From contig CAYRSQ010000038.1 in assembly GCA_964427055.1 (NCBI GenBank), forward strand, positions 1-7,626: 7,626 bases of DNA. The letters run 5' to 3'. Under the pieces are notes generated by a model, which ran no database searches, was not told where the DNA came from, and saw only the letters and a program-made list of their open reading frames with translations. This document shows positions 1 to 6,662 of the stretch, piece after piece. This DNA comes from CAYNTH01 sp964427055. Lineage in GTDB: Archaea > Aenigmatarchaeota > Aenigmatarchaeia > CG10238-14 > SCSR01. The translations under genes and the position numbers were made by a program. Position 1 is the first letter of the stretch. Each line of letters starts with the position of its first letter.

Positions 1-431
1 TCGTGCAATCCGGATAATTGCCACACTATCGTGCCTACGAACAATATGATTATGAATCCCCAGACAGCCAGCTGCCCGTACAGAACAAATAAAGTGTGTA
101 CGGTCCAGACCAATCCTCCTGTGGGCCCAGCTATAGCAGCTATTATGAAGGCAAGCAATACTTTCAGATTCTTATTCCTGTTAAACAAAGGAAGCTCATC
201 TATTATTCCGTAAACTATCGCCCATACAGCGAGAAAAGGCAGTATCAAGAATTGGAATTTTGTATAATTGGATTCCAAGAACTCGTCCGGTACATTGGGG
301 CTGAAAAGGAATTTCCATATACCTTCGTCGCTGAACCAGTCCCCTATTTCATAGGTATTCGATGCCGCACGGGCGGTAATCGGCAACAAAACCATCGCTA
401 TGAGCATTACAGCAAAAATTTTGGCTTTCAT
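1..431 (-). CDS. Multi-pass membrane protein with signal peptide, partial (C-terminus off window)
   Basis: This gene reads leftward from ATG at 431-429 and stays open for 143 codons to the window edge, so its C-terminus is missing. The first in-frame codon upstream that ends the frame is a TAA about 10 codons before the ATG, and no other ATG lies between, so the start is well defined. Residues 1-23 look like a cleavable signal peptide: a Lys-containing start, a hydrophobic core, then ARA before SNTYEIG. Residues 24-57 are polar and probably outside the membrane. Hydrophobic helices follow at about 59-77, 89-106 and 119-138. The segment 64-95 (LPF..., F83-x-R85, AF at 94-95) matches the neighbouring membrane protein encoded at 472-843, so the two appear to be paralogues. 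The gene starts 41 bp beyond that neighbour's stop, with a palindromic TATA-like box between them. I do not recognise a named family; a role with the pilus-like machine is inferred from position only. Confidence 0.8.
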   Translation of the reverse strand, partial: MKAKIFAVMLIAMVLLPITARAASNTYEIGDWFSDEGIWKFLFSPNVPDEFLESNYTKFQFLILPFLAVWAIVYGIIDELPLFNRNKNLKVLLAFIIAAIAGPTGGLVWTVHTLFVLYGQLAVWGFIIILFVGTIVWQLSGLH

Positions 432-460
432 ATCTATGATAATTATCGATTCCCAGATAC

Positions 461-476
461 TTTAAATTAATTTAAA
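461..476 (-). promoter_or_regulatory. Palindromic TATA-like element before the leftmost gene
   Basis: TTTAAATTAATTTAAA is a perfect 16-base palindrome. Its proximal TTTAAA half is centred about 32 bp before the ATG at 431, which fits an archaeal TATA box with initiation a few bases before the start codon, giving a nearly leaderless mRNA. No Shine-Dalgarno-like sequence is visible before that ATG, in agreement. The palindrome contains the stop codon of the upstream gene (472-474). It could alternatively be a regulator site, or simply AT-rich sequence. Confidence 0.45.
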
Positions 477-843
477 TGAAGCTTGACATTAGGCCCGAAT
501 ATACGAACTGTATGAAAAAGAATATGCCTACCATTATTAGGAATCGTCTTAATGTCCATCCACTTCCAATGAAGAATGCCGCCGCAACGAAGAATGATAC
601 CGTGAGACTAGGATAAGTCGACGCTATCATGAATGCATTGAGGGAAGAGATTGTGAATGCTATGACAAAATTAACGAACGGGCTTCTTTTGAATATTCTC
701 AATTTTTTAGAAAAAAGTATGTACCAAAAATAAGTCGCGGCTATGAATGGCAACAGAAAATAAAACACGACATTCGGGTATGTGAAGTATCCGGACGGAA
801 GGTTGAATAGTTCAGATAAGACTTGTGTAAAATCTGATTCCAT
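472..843 (-). CDS. Small four-helix membrane protein, unknown function
   Basis: This encodes a 123-residue hydrophobic protein starting at ATG 843-841. A short polar N-terminus (about 1-22) is followed by four predicted membrane helices at about 24-44, 56-74, 79-95 and 100-117. A basic loop between helices 1 and 2 (KK at 46-47, K52, R53) suggests that loop is cytosolic. There is no cleavable signal peptide, unlike the next gene. The stretch from LPF (31-33) through F51-x-R53 to AF (62-63) lines up with the protein encoded at 1-431 with a single one-residue shift, which indicates shared ancestry. The start lies 23 bp after the stop of the coiled-coil gene at 867-1661, and no clear promoter separates them, so they are probably co-transcribed. 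I do not recognise the family. A channel-like or scaffold role in the pilus-like apparatus is possible, but only position supports it. Confidence 0.8.
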   Translation of the reverse strand: MESDFTQVLSELFNLPSGYFTYPNVVFYFLLPFIAATYFWYILFSKKLRIFKRSPFVNFVIAFTISSLNAFMIASTYPSLTVSFFVAAAFFIGSGWTLRRFLIMVGIFFFIQFVYSGLMSSFI

Positions 844-866
844 GAAATCATCTTAAGAAGTGCTGA

Positions 867-1661
867 TTACGCTTCTCTTTTCATTCTCTGCACAAGGTCA
901 ATAAGGGCGCGCACGGATTCTATGAGCGCGGGCAACGTCTCTTTGAAAGCCTTTTCTAAAGAGGCCACTCTCATGTTAACATCGTTCACGCTTTCCGTCA
1001 ATCCTTCTATAGTATTCAAGACTTGCTGCTGCTCGCCTATTCTCATCTTTGATAAGTCGCCCACTCTGTCTGACATTTCTTTGAGTCTGCTTTCGAGTTC
1101 CTTGTTTTTCAGTATAAGTTCATTCATCTGGCTGAGCAATTCGCCGGTTCTCTCCTGAACTACATAGTCTACATATTCCTCGGTGGGGTAACCTTCGTAG
1201 TATTCTTCTGGCAGCGAAGTCTCTGGTATCTGGGGTGCATTGCCGCTACTCGGCAATTCCAAGTCTTCCATGGTAGGTAGCCTGAAATCTCCCTCGTTAT
1301 CATTTCTTTGCTGTTTTTTTGGCGGGAAACTTGCCTGTCGGTTGTGCTCTTCAGGTGTAGACGGGTTTTTCGTCCTGTCGCCTCGGAACTGCTGGTATTC
1401 ATGCTCGAACTCATCTCCAGTATTGGTCGCATCAAAATTGTCATTTCTTTTGTCAGGCTGTCCTACAACGCCCTCTTTTATTGCCTGAGTCAGCCCTTTG
1501 TCTATTTCGTCAGGCGAGAACCCTTCTCTCCTTAGCACGTCTATAGTATCGAGTTCAGAAAAACCGCGACTCATTAGTTCGCTTACCCGTTCGGTCGGCA
1601 CAAATCCTCTGCCATTCGACTCTTCTTCTCCCTTTTTTTTACCCAAAAACGGCAATTCCAT
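867..1661 (-). CDS. Cytosolic coiled-coil protein with N-terminal helical repeat and disordered linker
   Basis: This is a 264-residue soluble protein starting at ATG 1661-1659, with the SD-like GGAGTGA four bases upstream. Three parts are visible. Residues 22-65 hold two short similar units built on SRGFSELDTI and REGFSPDEID, likely a small helical bundle of UBA-like or SHOCT-like size that could bind a partner. Residues 66-160 are rich in N, D, E, P, Q and K and look disordered. Residues 160-264 begin with an aromatic acidic segment (EEYVDYVVQE) and continue as a coiled coil with leucine, isoleucine and methionine heptads, ending in a more hydrophobic helix (about 243-258). There is no signal peptide or membrane helix. 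It sits between another coiled-coil gene and two membrane-protein genes and diverges from the secretion ATPase. A cytosolic scaffold role, comparable to ArlC/D/E or ArlX of archaella, is an inference; no confident family assignment is possible. Confidence 0.8.
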   Translation of the reverse strand: MELPFLGKKKGEEESNGRGFVPTERVSELMSRGFSELDTIDVLRREGFSPDEIDKGLTQAIKEGVVGQPDKRNDNFDATNTGDEFEHEYQQFRGDRTKNPSTPEEHNRQASFPPKKQQRNDNEGDFRLPTMEDLELPSSGNAPQIPETSLPEEYYEGYPTEEYVDYVVQERTGELLSQMNELILKNKELESRLKEMSDRVGDLSKMRIGEQQQVLNTIEGLTESVNDVNMRVASLEKAFKETLPALIESVRALIDLVQRMKREA

Positions 1662-1665
1662 TTTC

Positions 1666-1672
1666 TCACTCC
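1666..1672 (-). promoter_or_regulatory. Shine-Dalgarno-like site for the coiled-coil gene ending at 867
   Basis: On the minus strand this reads GGAGTGA, close to the archaeal consensus GGAGGTGA, with four bases before ATG 1661-1659. It fixes that start. Confidence 0.6.
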
Positions 1673-1702
1673 GAAATCAAATCTGTCTATTAAAATTTTC
1701 TC

Positions 1703-1717
1703 TTTATTAATAATAAA
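1703..1717 (-). promoter_or_regulatory. TATA-like box in the 63-bp gap upstream of the gene at 867-1661
   Basis: The minus strand reads TTTATTATTAATAAA, centred about 49 bp before the ATG. Initiation about 26 bp downstream would leave a leader of about 20 bases containing the GGAGTGA site, which is consistent. The nearer AT stretch at about 1690-1699 would remove that site from the mRNA and is less likely. The gene may therefore have its own promoter even though it follows another leftward gene. Confidence 0.35.
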
Positions 1718-1724
1718 CTTTCAG

Positions 1725-2141
1725 TTATATGTTTCTGCCCACTTTTTTGAGATTCTTGTCCATCCTATCGTCGAGTGCCCTGTCAAGTTCGTCCTTGGTG
1801 ATGAATCTGGACGTTATTGGGTTCACCAGGTCGATGAAACTCTCCAATTGCTTCAGTTCAAGTTTGGTAGCACCTTTGGCAAGGACCCGTTTGACGTTAT
1901 TTATGTCTCCTTCTATTTTGTTGAACCTCAATGAGACATCCTCGATTTTGTTGTTGATTCTCTCCAAAGTTATTTTTATGTCGCTCATTTGGGACATGGA
2001 TACTTCCTCAAGCGCGCTTATGCTGCTCTCCATGCGTTCAAGTTTCTGTTCGAGAAGTTTTATCCTCCTTCTATCTTCGTTTATCCTCTTAACAATTTCA
2101 TTCACGATGTTCCCTGGACTGTCGTTCTTATCCAATGTCAA
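1725..2141 (-). CDS. Small cytosolic coiled-coil protein, possible ArlC/D/E-like scaffold
   Basis: This is a 138-residue soluble protein if translation begins at TTG 2141-2139. A GTG at 2150-2148 would add three residues, but that GTG is itself part of AAAGGTG, which is better read as the ribosome binding site six bases before the TTG. Residues 11-90 form a long amphipathic coiled coil with a strongly charged start (KRINEDRRRIKLLEQKLERM) and regular I/L/V spacing. Residues 92-125 hold a distinct C-terminal segment (LELKQLESFIDLVNPITSRF, then ITKDELDRAL). The LVNP portion loosely recalls the end of the archaellum FlaC/ArlC coiled-coil region, but the resemblance is by eye only. It has no signal peptide, membrane helix or cysteine. 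It is the first gene of the leftward cluster and diverges from the ATPase gene with a shared 92-bp promoter region. Function is unknown; a cytosolic ring or adaptor role is inferred. Confidence 0.8.
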   Translation of the reverse strand: MTLDKNDSPGNIVNEIVKRINEDRRRIKLLEQKLERMESSISALEEVSMSQMSDIKITLERINNKIEDVSLRFNKIEGDINNVKRVLAKGATKLELKQLESFIDLVNPITSRFITKDELDRALDDRMDKNLKKVGRNI

Positions 2142-2147
2142 TAAATG

Positions 2148-2154
2148 CACCTTT
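2148..2154 (-). promoter_or_regulatory. Shine-Dalgarno-like AAAGGTG that favours a TTG start
   Basis: The minus strand reads AAAGGTG followed by CATTTA and TTG. The spacing of six bases suits initiation at TTG 2141-2139. Starting at the overlapping GTG (2150-2148) would leave no ribosome binding site. Confidence 0.5.
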
Positions 2155-2189
2155 AATATGCCACTAATAAAGAATTTGTTCTGCAGTAG

Positions 2190-2202
2190 ATAAATTTAAT
2201 TA
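2190..2202. promoter_or_regulatory. Shared AT-rich TATA-like element of the divergent promoter
   Basis: ATAAATTTAATTA lies in the 92-bp gap between the two divergent clusters and contains the palindrome TAAATTTA (2191-2198), so it can be read as a TATA box on either strand. Rightward, initiation about 26 bp on gives a leader of roughly 10 bases before ATG 2234. Leftward, it gives a start near 2170 and a leader of roughly 30 bases that keeps the AAAGGTG site. No clear regulator operator is visible beside it. Confidence 0.45.
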
Positions 2203-2233
2203 GGGTTTATCGGTTATATTTGGGTTGGGTTTG

Positions 2234-4525
2234 ATGGCGTGCGAGTATGAGATGAAAGACGGGACACTAAGGGTAAATTGTCTCGGATGCGTGTACGGTT
2301 CCAGCATAGAGGATTTCGAAGCGTGCATGGCGACGACGATAGACAAGCTCGCCAAAAACAAAGATGCAGAAAGGATTGTTCTGGCAGAAGCCCGCGAAAA
2401 CGAATACGACTTTGAACAGACTCAATTGCTGATGGAAATAGCGGGCGCCTACAACAAGATACTTAACGAGGAAAAACTTCTGTCGCTAGACAAGCTCGGT
2501 CCGAAGGGATGCGAGAAGTTTTATCCGAAACGATTGTCGGACCTTCAGTTCCTGATATTGGAAGTTCTGAGAAAAGATCCGATTGGAGCCTACGTTCAAT
2601 TGAGGTACACTATTACACGCGAGAAGGCTTCTGCTTCAATCTCCAAAGATAGAGCACTGGCGGAATGTCACGAGTACTATGTAAACCATTCACTCGAACC
2701 TATCATGCGGATACTGGAATCTACCAGACTGATACAATTCGCCAAGCCGATGCTGAAGAACTACAAGATAGGTGACAGGAAGATATACAGGGAGATATTC
2801 CATCCTGTAGTAAGACCGAATTTCATGTTGACCAGGTACATGGTGGAGCCTCCGAAGAAGGGGTCTCTGGTAGACAAGTATACAATAGATGAAAGCGGCA
2901 CCATGGTCGAGATATTCAAGATACCGGGCAAAGTCAGGTACAGATATCATATGATACCTAAAGAGTTCCAGCTCAGCGAGGAAAAGTACATGATACTTGA
3001 TTCGGCGAGGAGATACCTTTCGGAACACAGGCCCACTGAAAGAGAGGCGACTGAGCCCGAGATGGCTAGAGAAGTTTTCACGAATGTGGGAAAGGACCTC
3101 ATCAGAGAAATTTCGAGGTCTATGAGCGTATCGCTCTCTGAGAAAGAAGTAAATGAATTGGCAATCATACTATCGAGACACACAGCCGGATTTGGAGTGC
3201 TGGAACTACTGTTGGGAGATGACAAGATACAAGACATATACATAAATTCCCCGATAGGTTCACGTCCCATATACATACTACACGCGGATTTCGAGGAATG
3301 CGAAACAAACCTGATTCCCACGAACGACGACGCAGAGGCATGGGCCACCAGGTTCAGGCTGTATTCGGGAAGGCCACTAGACGAGGCAAACCCAGTATTA
3401 GACACTGAACTCAATGTCCCTGGCGGAAGGGCTCGTGTAGCAGCCATAACCAAAACATTATCTCCAGATGGACTCGCTTTCGTCCTCAGGCGCCATAGGG
3501 AAAAACCTTGGACTTTTCCTCTGTTCATACAAGCAAAATACATAGACCCGTTGTATGCGGGACTGATGAGTTTCATAATCGATGGCGGGAGAGCATGTCT
3601 CATAGCTGGCGGGAGGAGCGCGGGGAAAACATCTCTTCTCGGATCGATGATGTTGGAAGTGATGCGAAAGCATAGGGTAATTGTACAGGAGGACACGCTC
3701 GAACTTCCGGTAGTTCAGATGAGAAAACTAGGATACAACATAACTAGGTTGAAATCCAGATCCGTGATAACCAGAGTCGAGACTGAATTGCCTGCAGACG
3801 AAGCGCTAAGGACGGCTCTGAGATTGGGGGATTCTGTTTTGATTCTGGGAGAGGTAAGGAGTATCGAAGGCAAAGCACTGTTCGAAGCTATGAGGATAGG
3901 CGCTCTGGCCAATTTTGTGGCGGGGACTATACACGGCGAATCGGCTTATGGGGTTTATGATAGGATTGTGAATGATCTGGGTGTGCCTAACACTAGTTTC
4001 AAGGCGATAGATTTGATAACAATATGCAACATGTTGAACAGTCCGGACGGAATGCACAGGTTCAGGAGAGTGACGAACCTTACTGAAGTGAGGAAACATT
4101 GGACTAGTGATCCGAGCTTGGAAGGAGGATTCGTCAATCTTATGGAATATTCTGCCAAAGAGGATAAGTTGAAGCCGACACAAACTTTGTTGGATGGCGA
4201 ATCTGAGGTGCTGAATGAAATATCAAAAAGCGTCAGGGAGTGGCACGGTAGATGGGATGACATGTGGGATAATATACAGTTGAGAGCGAAAATCAAAGCG
4301 TCGATTTTCAATTATTCAGATCAGTTGAACAGGCCTGACATACTCGAAGCGGATTGGAGTATAGAGAGCAATGAGAGGTTCCATATATTTTCCGACGAAG
4401 TCAAGACCGAGGTCGGAGGATTGGACTCAAACTTGATATATGAAAAATGGGAAAATTGGTTTAAACAGAAGTTGAAGAACTCGAAAGAATTACCCAAAGC
4501 TACATGGAGTGGAGAAGATGGTTAG
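2234..4525 (+). CDS. Type II/IV secretion system ATPase, archaeal GspE2/ArlI-like, pilus assembly motor
   Basis: This 763-residue protein is a hexameric-type traffic ATPase that powers assembly or secretion at the cytoplasmic face of the membrane. The catalytic core is intact: Walker A GGRSAGKTS (459-467), the Asp-box-like VIVQEDTLEL (482-491), the degenerate Walker B with DSVLILGEVR (533-542, catalytic-type E540), and the His-box-like TIHGES (565-570), followed by VNDLGVPNTSFKAIDLI, which is typical of the archaeal subfamily. The N-terminal secretion domain is recognisable around YHMIPKEFQLSEE and SGRPLDEANPVLD. The protein exceeds the usual 500-600 residues: an N-terminal module carries C3, C16, C19 and C31 (possible zinc site), and about 150 residues follow the core, ending in a charged tail. 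An in-frame TTG at 2225 would add three residues; the ATG is preferred. The stop overlaps the next gene by 8 bp, so both are co-translated. Family assignment is firm; the cargo is unknown. Confidence 0.95.
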   Translation: MACEYEMKDGTLRVNCLGCVYGSSIEDFEACMATTIDKLAKNKDAERIVLAEARENEYDFEQTQLLMEIAGAYNKILNEEKLLSLDKLGPKGCEKFYPKRLSDLQFLILEVLRKDPIGAYVQLRYTITREKASASISKDRALAECHEYYVNHSLEPIMRILESTRLIQFAKPMLKNYKIGDRKIYREIFHPVVRPNFMLTRYMVEPPKKGSLVDKYTIDESGTMVEIFKIPGKVRYRYHMIPKEFQLSEEKYMILDSARRYLSEHRPTEREATEPEMAREVFTNVGKDLIREISRSMSVSLSEKEVNELAIILSRHTAGFGVLELLLGDDKIQDIYINSPIGSRPIYILHADFEECETNLIPTNDDAEAWATRFRLYSGRPLDEANPVLDTELNVPGGRARVAAITKTLSPDGLAFVLRRHREKPWTFPLFIQAKYIDPLYAGLMSFIIDGGRACLIAGGRSAGKTSLLGSMMLEVMRKHRVIVQEDTLELPVVQMRKLGYNITRLKSRSVITRVETELPADEALRTALRLGDSVLILGEVRSIEGKALFEAMRIGALANFVAGTIHGESAYGVYDRIVNDLGVPNTSFKAIDLITICNMLNSPDGMHRFRRVTNLTEVRKHWTSDPSLEGGFVNLMEYSAKEDKLKPTQTLLDGESEVLNEISKSVREWHGRWDDMWDNIQLRAKIKASIFNYSDQLNRPDILEADWSIESNERFHIFSDEVKTEVGGLDSNLIYEKWENWFKQKLKNSKELPKATWSGEDG
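4506..4514 (+). promoter_or_regulatory. Two Shine-Dalgarno-like GGAG motifs inside the ATPase gene end
   Basis: GGAG at 4506-4509 lies eight bases before ATG 4518 and supports that start for the platform gene. A second GGAG at 4511-4514 is only three bases away. A GTG at 4509 in the same frame is possible but would sit inside these motifs. Confidence 0.5.
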
Positions 4526-6491
4526 ATCCGAGATGCCAGCAGTCAAATCAAAGGAATACGAAAAATTCCTTAAGGGAGAGATTGAAGAGAAAAACCTATC
4601 TTTCTACGAAAAGGCATGCCAAGTTTCAGAAAGGATAATGCCTATCTCCCCCTGGAAGCAACTTGAAGAACAATATTATGAGTCGATAAGTTTCAGCCAT
4701 ATGAAAGCCAGCCCTAAGGGAGCATTCTCATTGTCGGTTTTGGGTACTATGATAATTGTATCCATACCTACTTTCCTAGCGGTTCTTTTCGGAGTATTCT
4801 CCATATCAACTGCCTTTCTAATAGGAACCTTAGCGCTATTGACTTTCTATTATCTATACGACTATCCCACGCATTTCGCGACAGTATTCAGGATAAAGGC
4901 GAGCACGGAGATGGTATTGGCTATCATATATATGACAATCTCAATGAGAGTTAGCCCCAATATAGAGAATGCTATAGATTTCGCCGCAAAGAACCTTTCT
5001 GGTGCATTGAGCACGGACTTGCACCAGCTCTTATGGGACATCTATCTAAGAAAATACAGTTCCACCTCAGATGGTTTGGACAGCTTCATTAACAAGTGGA
5101 AAAAAGACAACAAGGAGTTTGCGGAAGCGCTGTACCTGATAAAGAATTCCACCATAGAGAGTTCGTCGAGAAGGGAGCATGTCCTCGACGAGGCAGTATC
5201 GGTCATACTTCAAGGCACGAAAGAACGCATGAAAAATTATTCACATGAACTTAAGACGCCAGTAACCACTATAAATGCACTGGGCATACTTCTTCCTATC
5301 ATAGGATTGATATTCCTCCCCATGATGGGCGTGTTCATGCCTACAAGCATACAGCCGATTTTCATTGTAATAGGATACAACATCTTCCTGCCGATAACCG
5401 TCTACTGGATGATGAGCATATATCTGGACAAGAGACCACACGGATTCCACAATCCTGACCTCTCAAGGCACCCCAAATTCAGGAACAGGAAGAAATGGAC
5501 TTATCCTACCATAGGTTTCATGGTCGCGTCGCCTTTGATAGCCATAGGGGCTTGGCATTTACACGGAATCGATAGCATTTTCAGCTTCGATCAGTTGCTG
5601 TATTCTCTTGTCATATCACTGGGAGTGACCGCTGGCATTGTCACTTATGCATTGCTCTCGATACGGGAACAGGTCGGGATAAGGGAGGAAATAGTCCAGA
5701 TAGAAAATGAATTCGCGGAAGTACTTTTCCAGCTCGGCAACCAGATAACTAGAGGTGTCCCCTTCGAAAGGGCACTGAAAACTCTGACGCCCCAGATAAA
5801 GACCTTGAAGATATCAAAATTCTTCCAAAGGATACTTTATAACATAGAGACTTTCGGAATGACTCTGGAGCAGGCCGTTTTCAATGAAACGAACGGTGCC
5901 ATAAATGAGTATCCGTCCAAATTGATTGAGGCAATCATGCACGCAATAGTGCAGATATCCAAACGTGGCATGGTGACGGCATCTAAATCCATGATAACCG
6001 TTTCCAATTACCTGAAAGATTCCCATTCGGTCGAGGAGGACCTCAGAGACATGTTGGATGAAGTGACATCTACAATGCAGATGCAGGCTATACTTCTGGC
6101 TCCATTGTCATCTGGGATAGTAGTAGCATTGGCTGCAACGGTTATGAATATACTTGTCATACTGGAAGGGAAAGTAGAAGCTGTATATGGTAGCCTGTCT
6201 TCTTACGGAACTGTGGGAGACTTGGGCGCGGGAATGTTCGGATCCATATCCAACTTGAGCAATATGATACCTATAGATGTATTCCAGCTGATAGTCAGTA
6301 TCTATATGATAGAGGTAGTTGGAATGCTGGCCGTAATATTGTCCATAATAAAGAATGGCGATGACAGTGTCATGAAGAAGACGACGCTCGGAAAGACATT
6401 GGCCATAGCTTTCGCGATATATGCTATAGTGATGTTGTTGAGCTATTCTATAATAGGGTCTCTGATACCTAACATGGCGGGGCTGGTGTGA
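4518..6491 (+). CDS. TadC/ArlJ/GspF-like inner-membrane platform protein with two T2SSF domains
   Basis: This 657-residue protein is the membrane platform that couples the ATPase to subunit insertion in type IV-pilus-like systems. Two copies of the secretion-F unit are visible. The first has helices at about 70-117, a cytosolic helical domain at about 122-245 (from VFRIK through ISMRVSPNIENAIDF to ELKTP at 244) and a helix pair at about 250-307. The second has helices at about 330-380, a cytosolic domain at about 383-520 (NQITRGVPFERALKTL, then the acidic SVEEDLRDMLDE near 505) and helices at about 521-545, 587-610 and 626-650. Repeated F domains with about nine helices are usual for archaeal TadC/ArlJ proteins, and the length suits the larger archaeal types. 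ATG 4518 is chosen because GGAG sits eight bases upstream; the first residues are soluble and charged. It overlaps the ATPase gene by 8 bp, which points to stoichiometric co-expression. Which pilus type it serves cannot be told. Confidence 0.92.
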   Translation: MVRSEMPAVKSKEYEKFLKGEIEEKNLSFYEKACQVSERIMPISPWKQLEEQYYESISFSHMKASPKGAFSLSVLGTMIIVSIPTFLAVLFGVFSISTAFLIGTLALLTFYYLYDYPTHFATVFRIKASTEMVLAIIYMTISMRVSPNIENAIDFAAKNLSGALSTDLHQLLWDIYLRKYSSTSDGLDSFINKWKKDNKEFAEALYLIKNSTIESSSRREHVLDEAVSVILQGTKERMKNYSHELKTPVTTINALGILLPIIGLIFLPMMGVFMPTSIQPIFIVIGYNIFLPITVYWMMSIYLDKRPHGFHNPDLSRHPKFRNRKKWTYPTIGFMVASPLIAIGAWHLHGIDSIFSFDQLLYSLVISLGVTAGIVTYALLSIREQVGIREEIVQIENEFAEVLFQLGNQITRGVPFERALKTLTPQIKTLKISKFFQRILYNIETFGMTLEQAVFNETNGAINEYPSKLIEAIMHAIVQISKRGMVTASKSMITVSNYLKDSHSVEEDLRDMLDEVTSTMQMQAILLAPLSSGIVVALAATVMNILVILEGKVEAVYGSLSSYGTVGDLGAGMFGSISNLSNMIPIDVFQLIVSIYMIEVVGMLAVILSIIKNGDDSVMKKTTLGKTLAIAFAIYAIVMLLSYSIIGSLIPNMAGLV

Positions 6492-6493
6492 GC

Positions 6494-6640
6494 ATGAATT
6501 TGGGAAAAAAAGGAGACGTTGAGCGGATGACACTGTATGCCGTGATACTTCTCATATTATTGGCTCTGATAGTTGCCATGTTCTTTGCTGGATCGAGCGA
6601 ACTGATAAAGGGCCTTTCAATTAAAGAACTTTTGAAATGA
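6494..6640 (+). CDS. 48-residue single-helix membrane protein, possible small pilin-like subunit
   Basis: A complete small reading frame (ATG 6494, TGA 6638-6640) begins two bases after the platform gene stop, with GGTG at 6485-6488 five bases before the ATG. The protein has a basic start (MNLGKKGDVER), one strong membrane helix at about 12-33 (TLYAVILLILLALIVAMFF) and a short polar C-terminus (ELIKGLSIKELLK). K6-G7-D8-V9 agrees with the loose archaeal class III signal pattern [KR][GA] followed by an allowed pair, but charged residues E10 and R11 lie between the putative cleavage site and the helix, so processing is uncertain. Tight coupling to the platform gene and the codon pattern of its neighbours support it being real. 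It may be a minor pilin, an assembly factor or a small membrane anchor; no family is recognised. Confidence 0.75.
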   Translation: MNLGKKGDVERMTLYAVILLILLALIVAMFFAGSSELIKGLSIKELLK

Positions 6641-6662
6641 ATAATATTATAAGGAATCAAAT

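Noticed and set aside
31..470. Plus-strand open frames of 60 and 124 codons at the left edge
   Set aside because: They lie opposite the minus-strand membrane protein, which has a clean signal peptide, membrane helices and a promoter; the plus-strand products show no coherent features.
1729..2193. A 154-codon plus-strand open frame rich in Ser and Leu
   Set aside because: It is the reverse shadow of the coiled-coil gene at 1725-2141, whose heptad pattern is convincing.
2947..3696. A 249-codon minus-strand open frame
   Set aside because: It is antisense to the conserved secretion ATPase core, is Ser-rich in the way typical of reverse-frame shadows, and has no domain or ribosome binding site.
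2234..6491. Assignment as an archaellum motor (ArlI and ArlJ)
   Set aside because: The ATPase and platform are longer than usual ArlI/ArlJ, and no ArlH, ArlF/G or archaellin gene is adjacent, so a general pilus or secretion label is safer.
6641..6650. ATAATATTAT palindrome as a promoter for the 74-residue gene
   Set aside because: It ends only 12 bases before the ATG, so initiation from it would fall inside the gene; co-transcription from upstream is simpler.
6108..6660. Minus-strand open frames over the end of the platform gene and the small gene after it
   Set aside because: They have Tyr/His/Ser-rich composition typical of antisense frames and are opposed to well-supported coding sequence on the plus strand.
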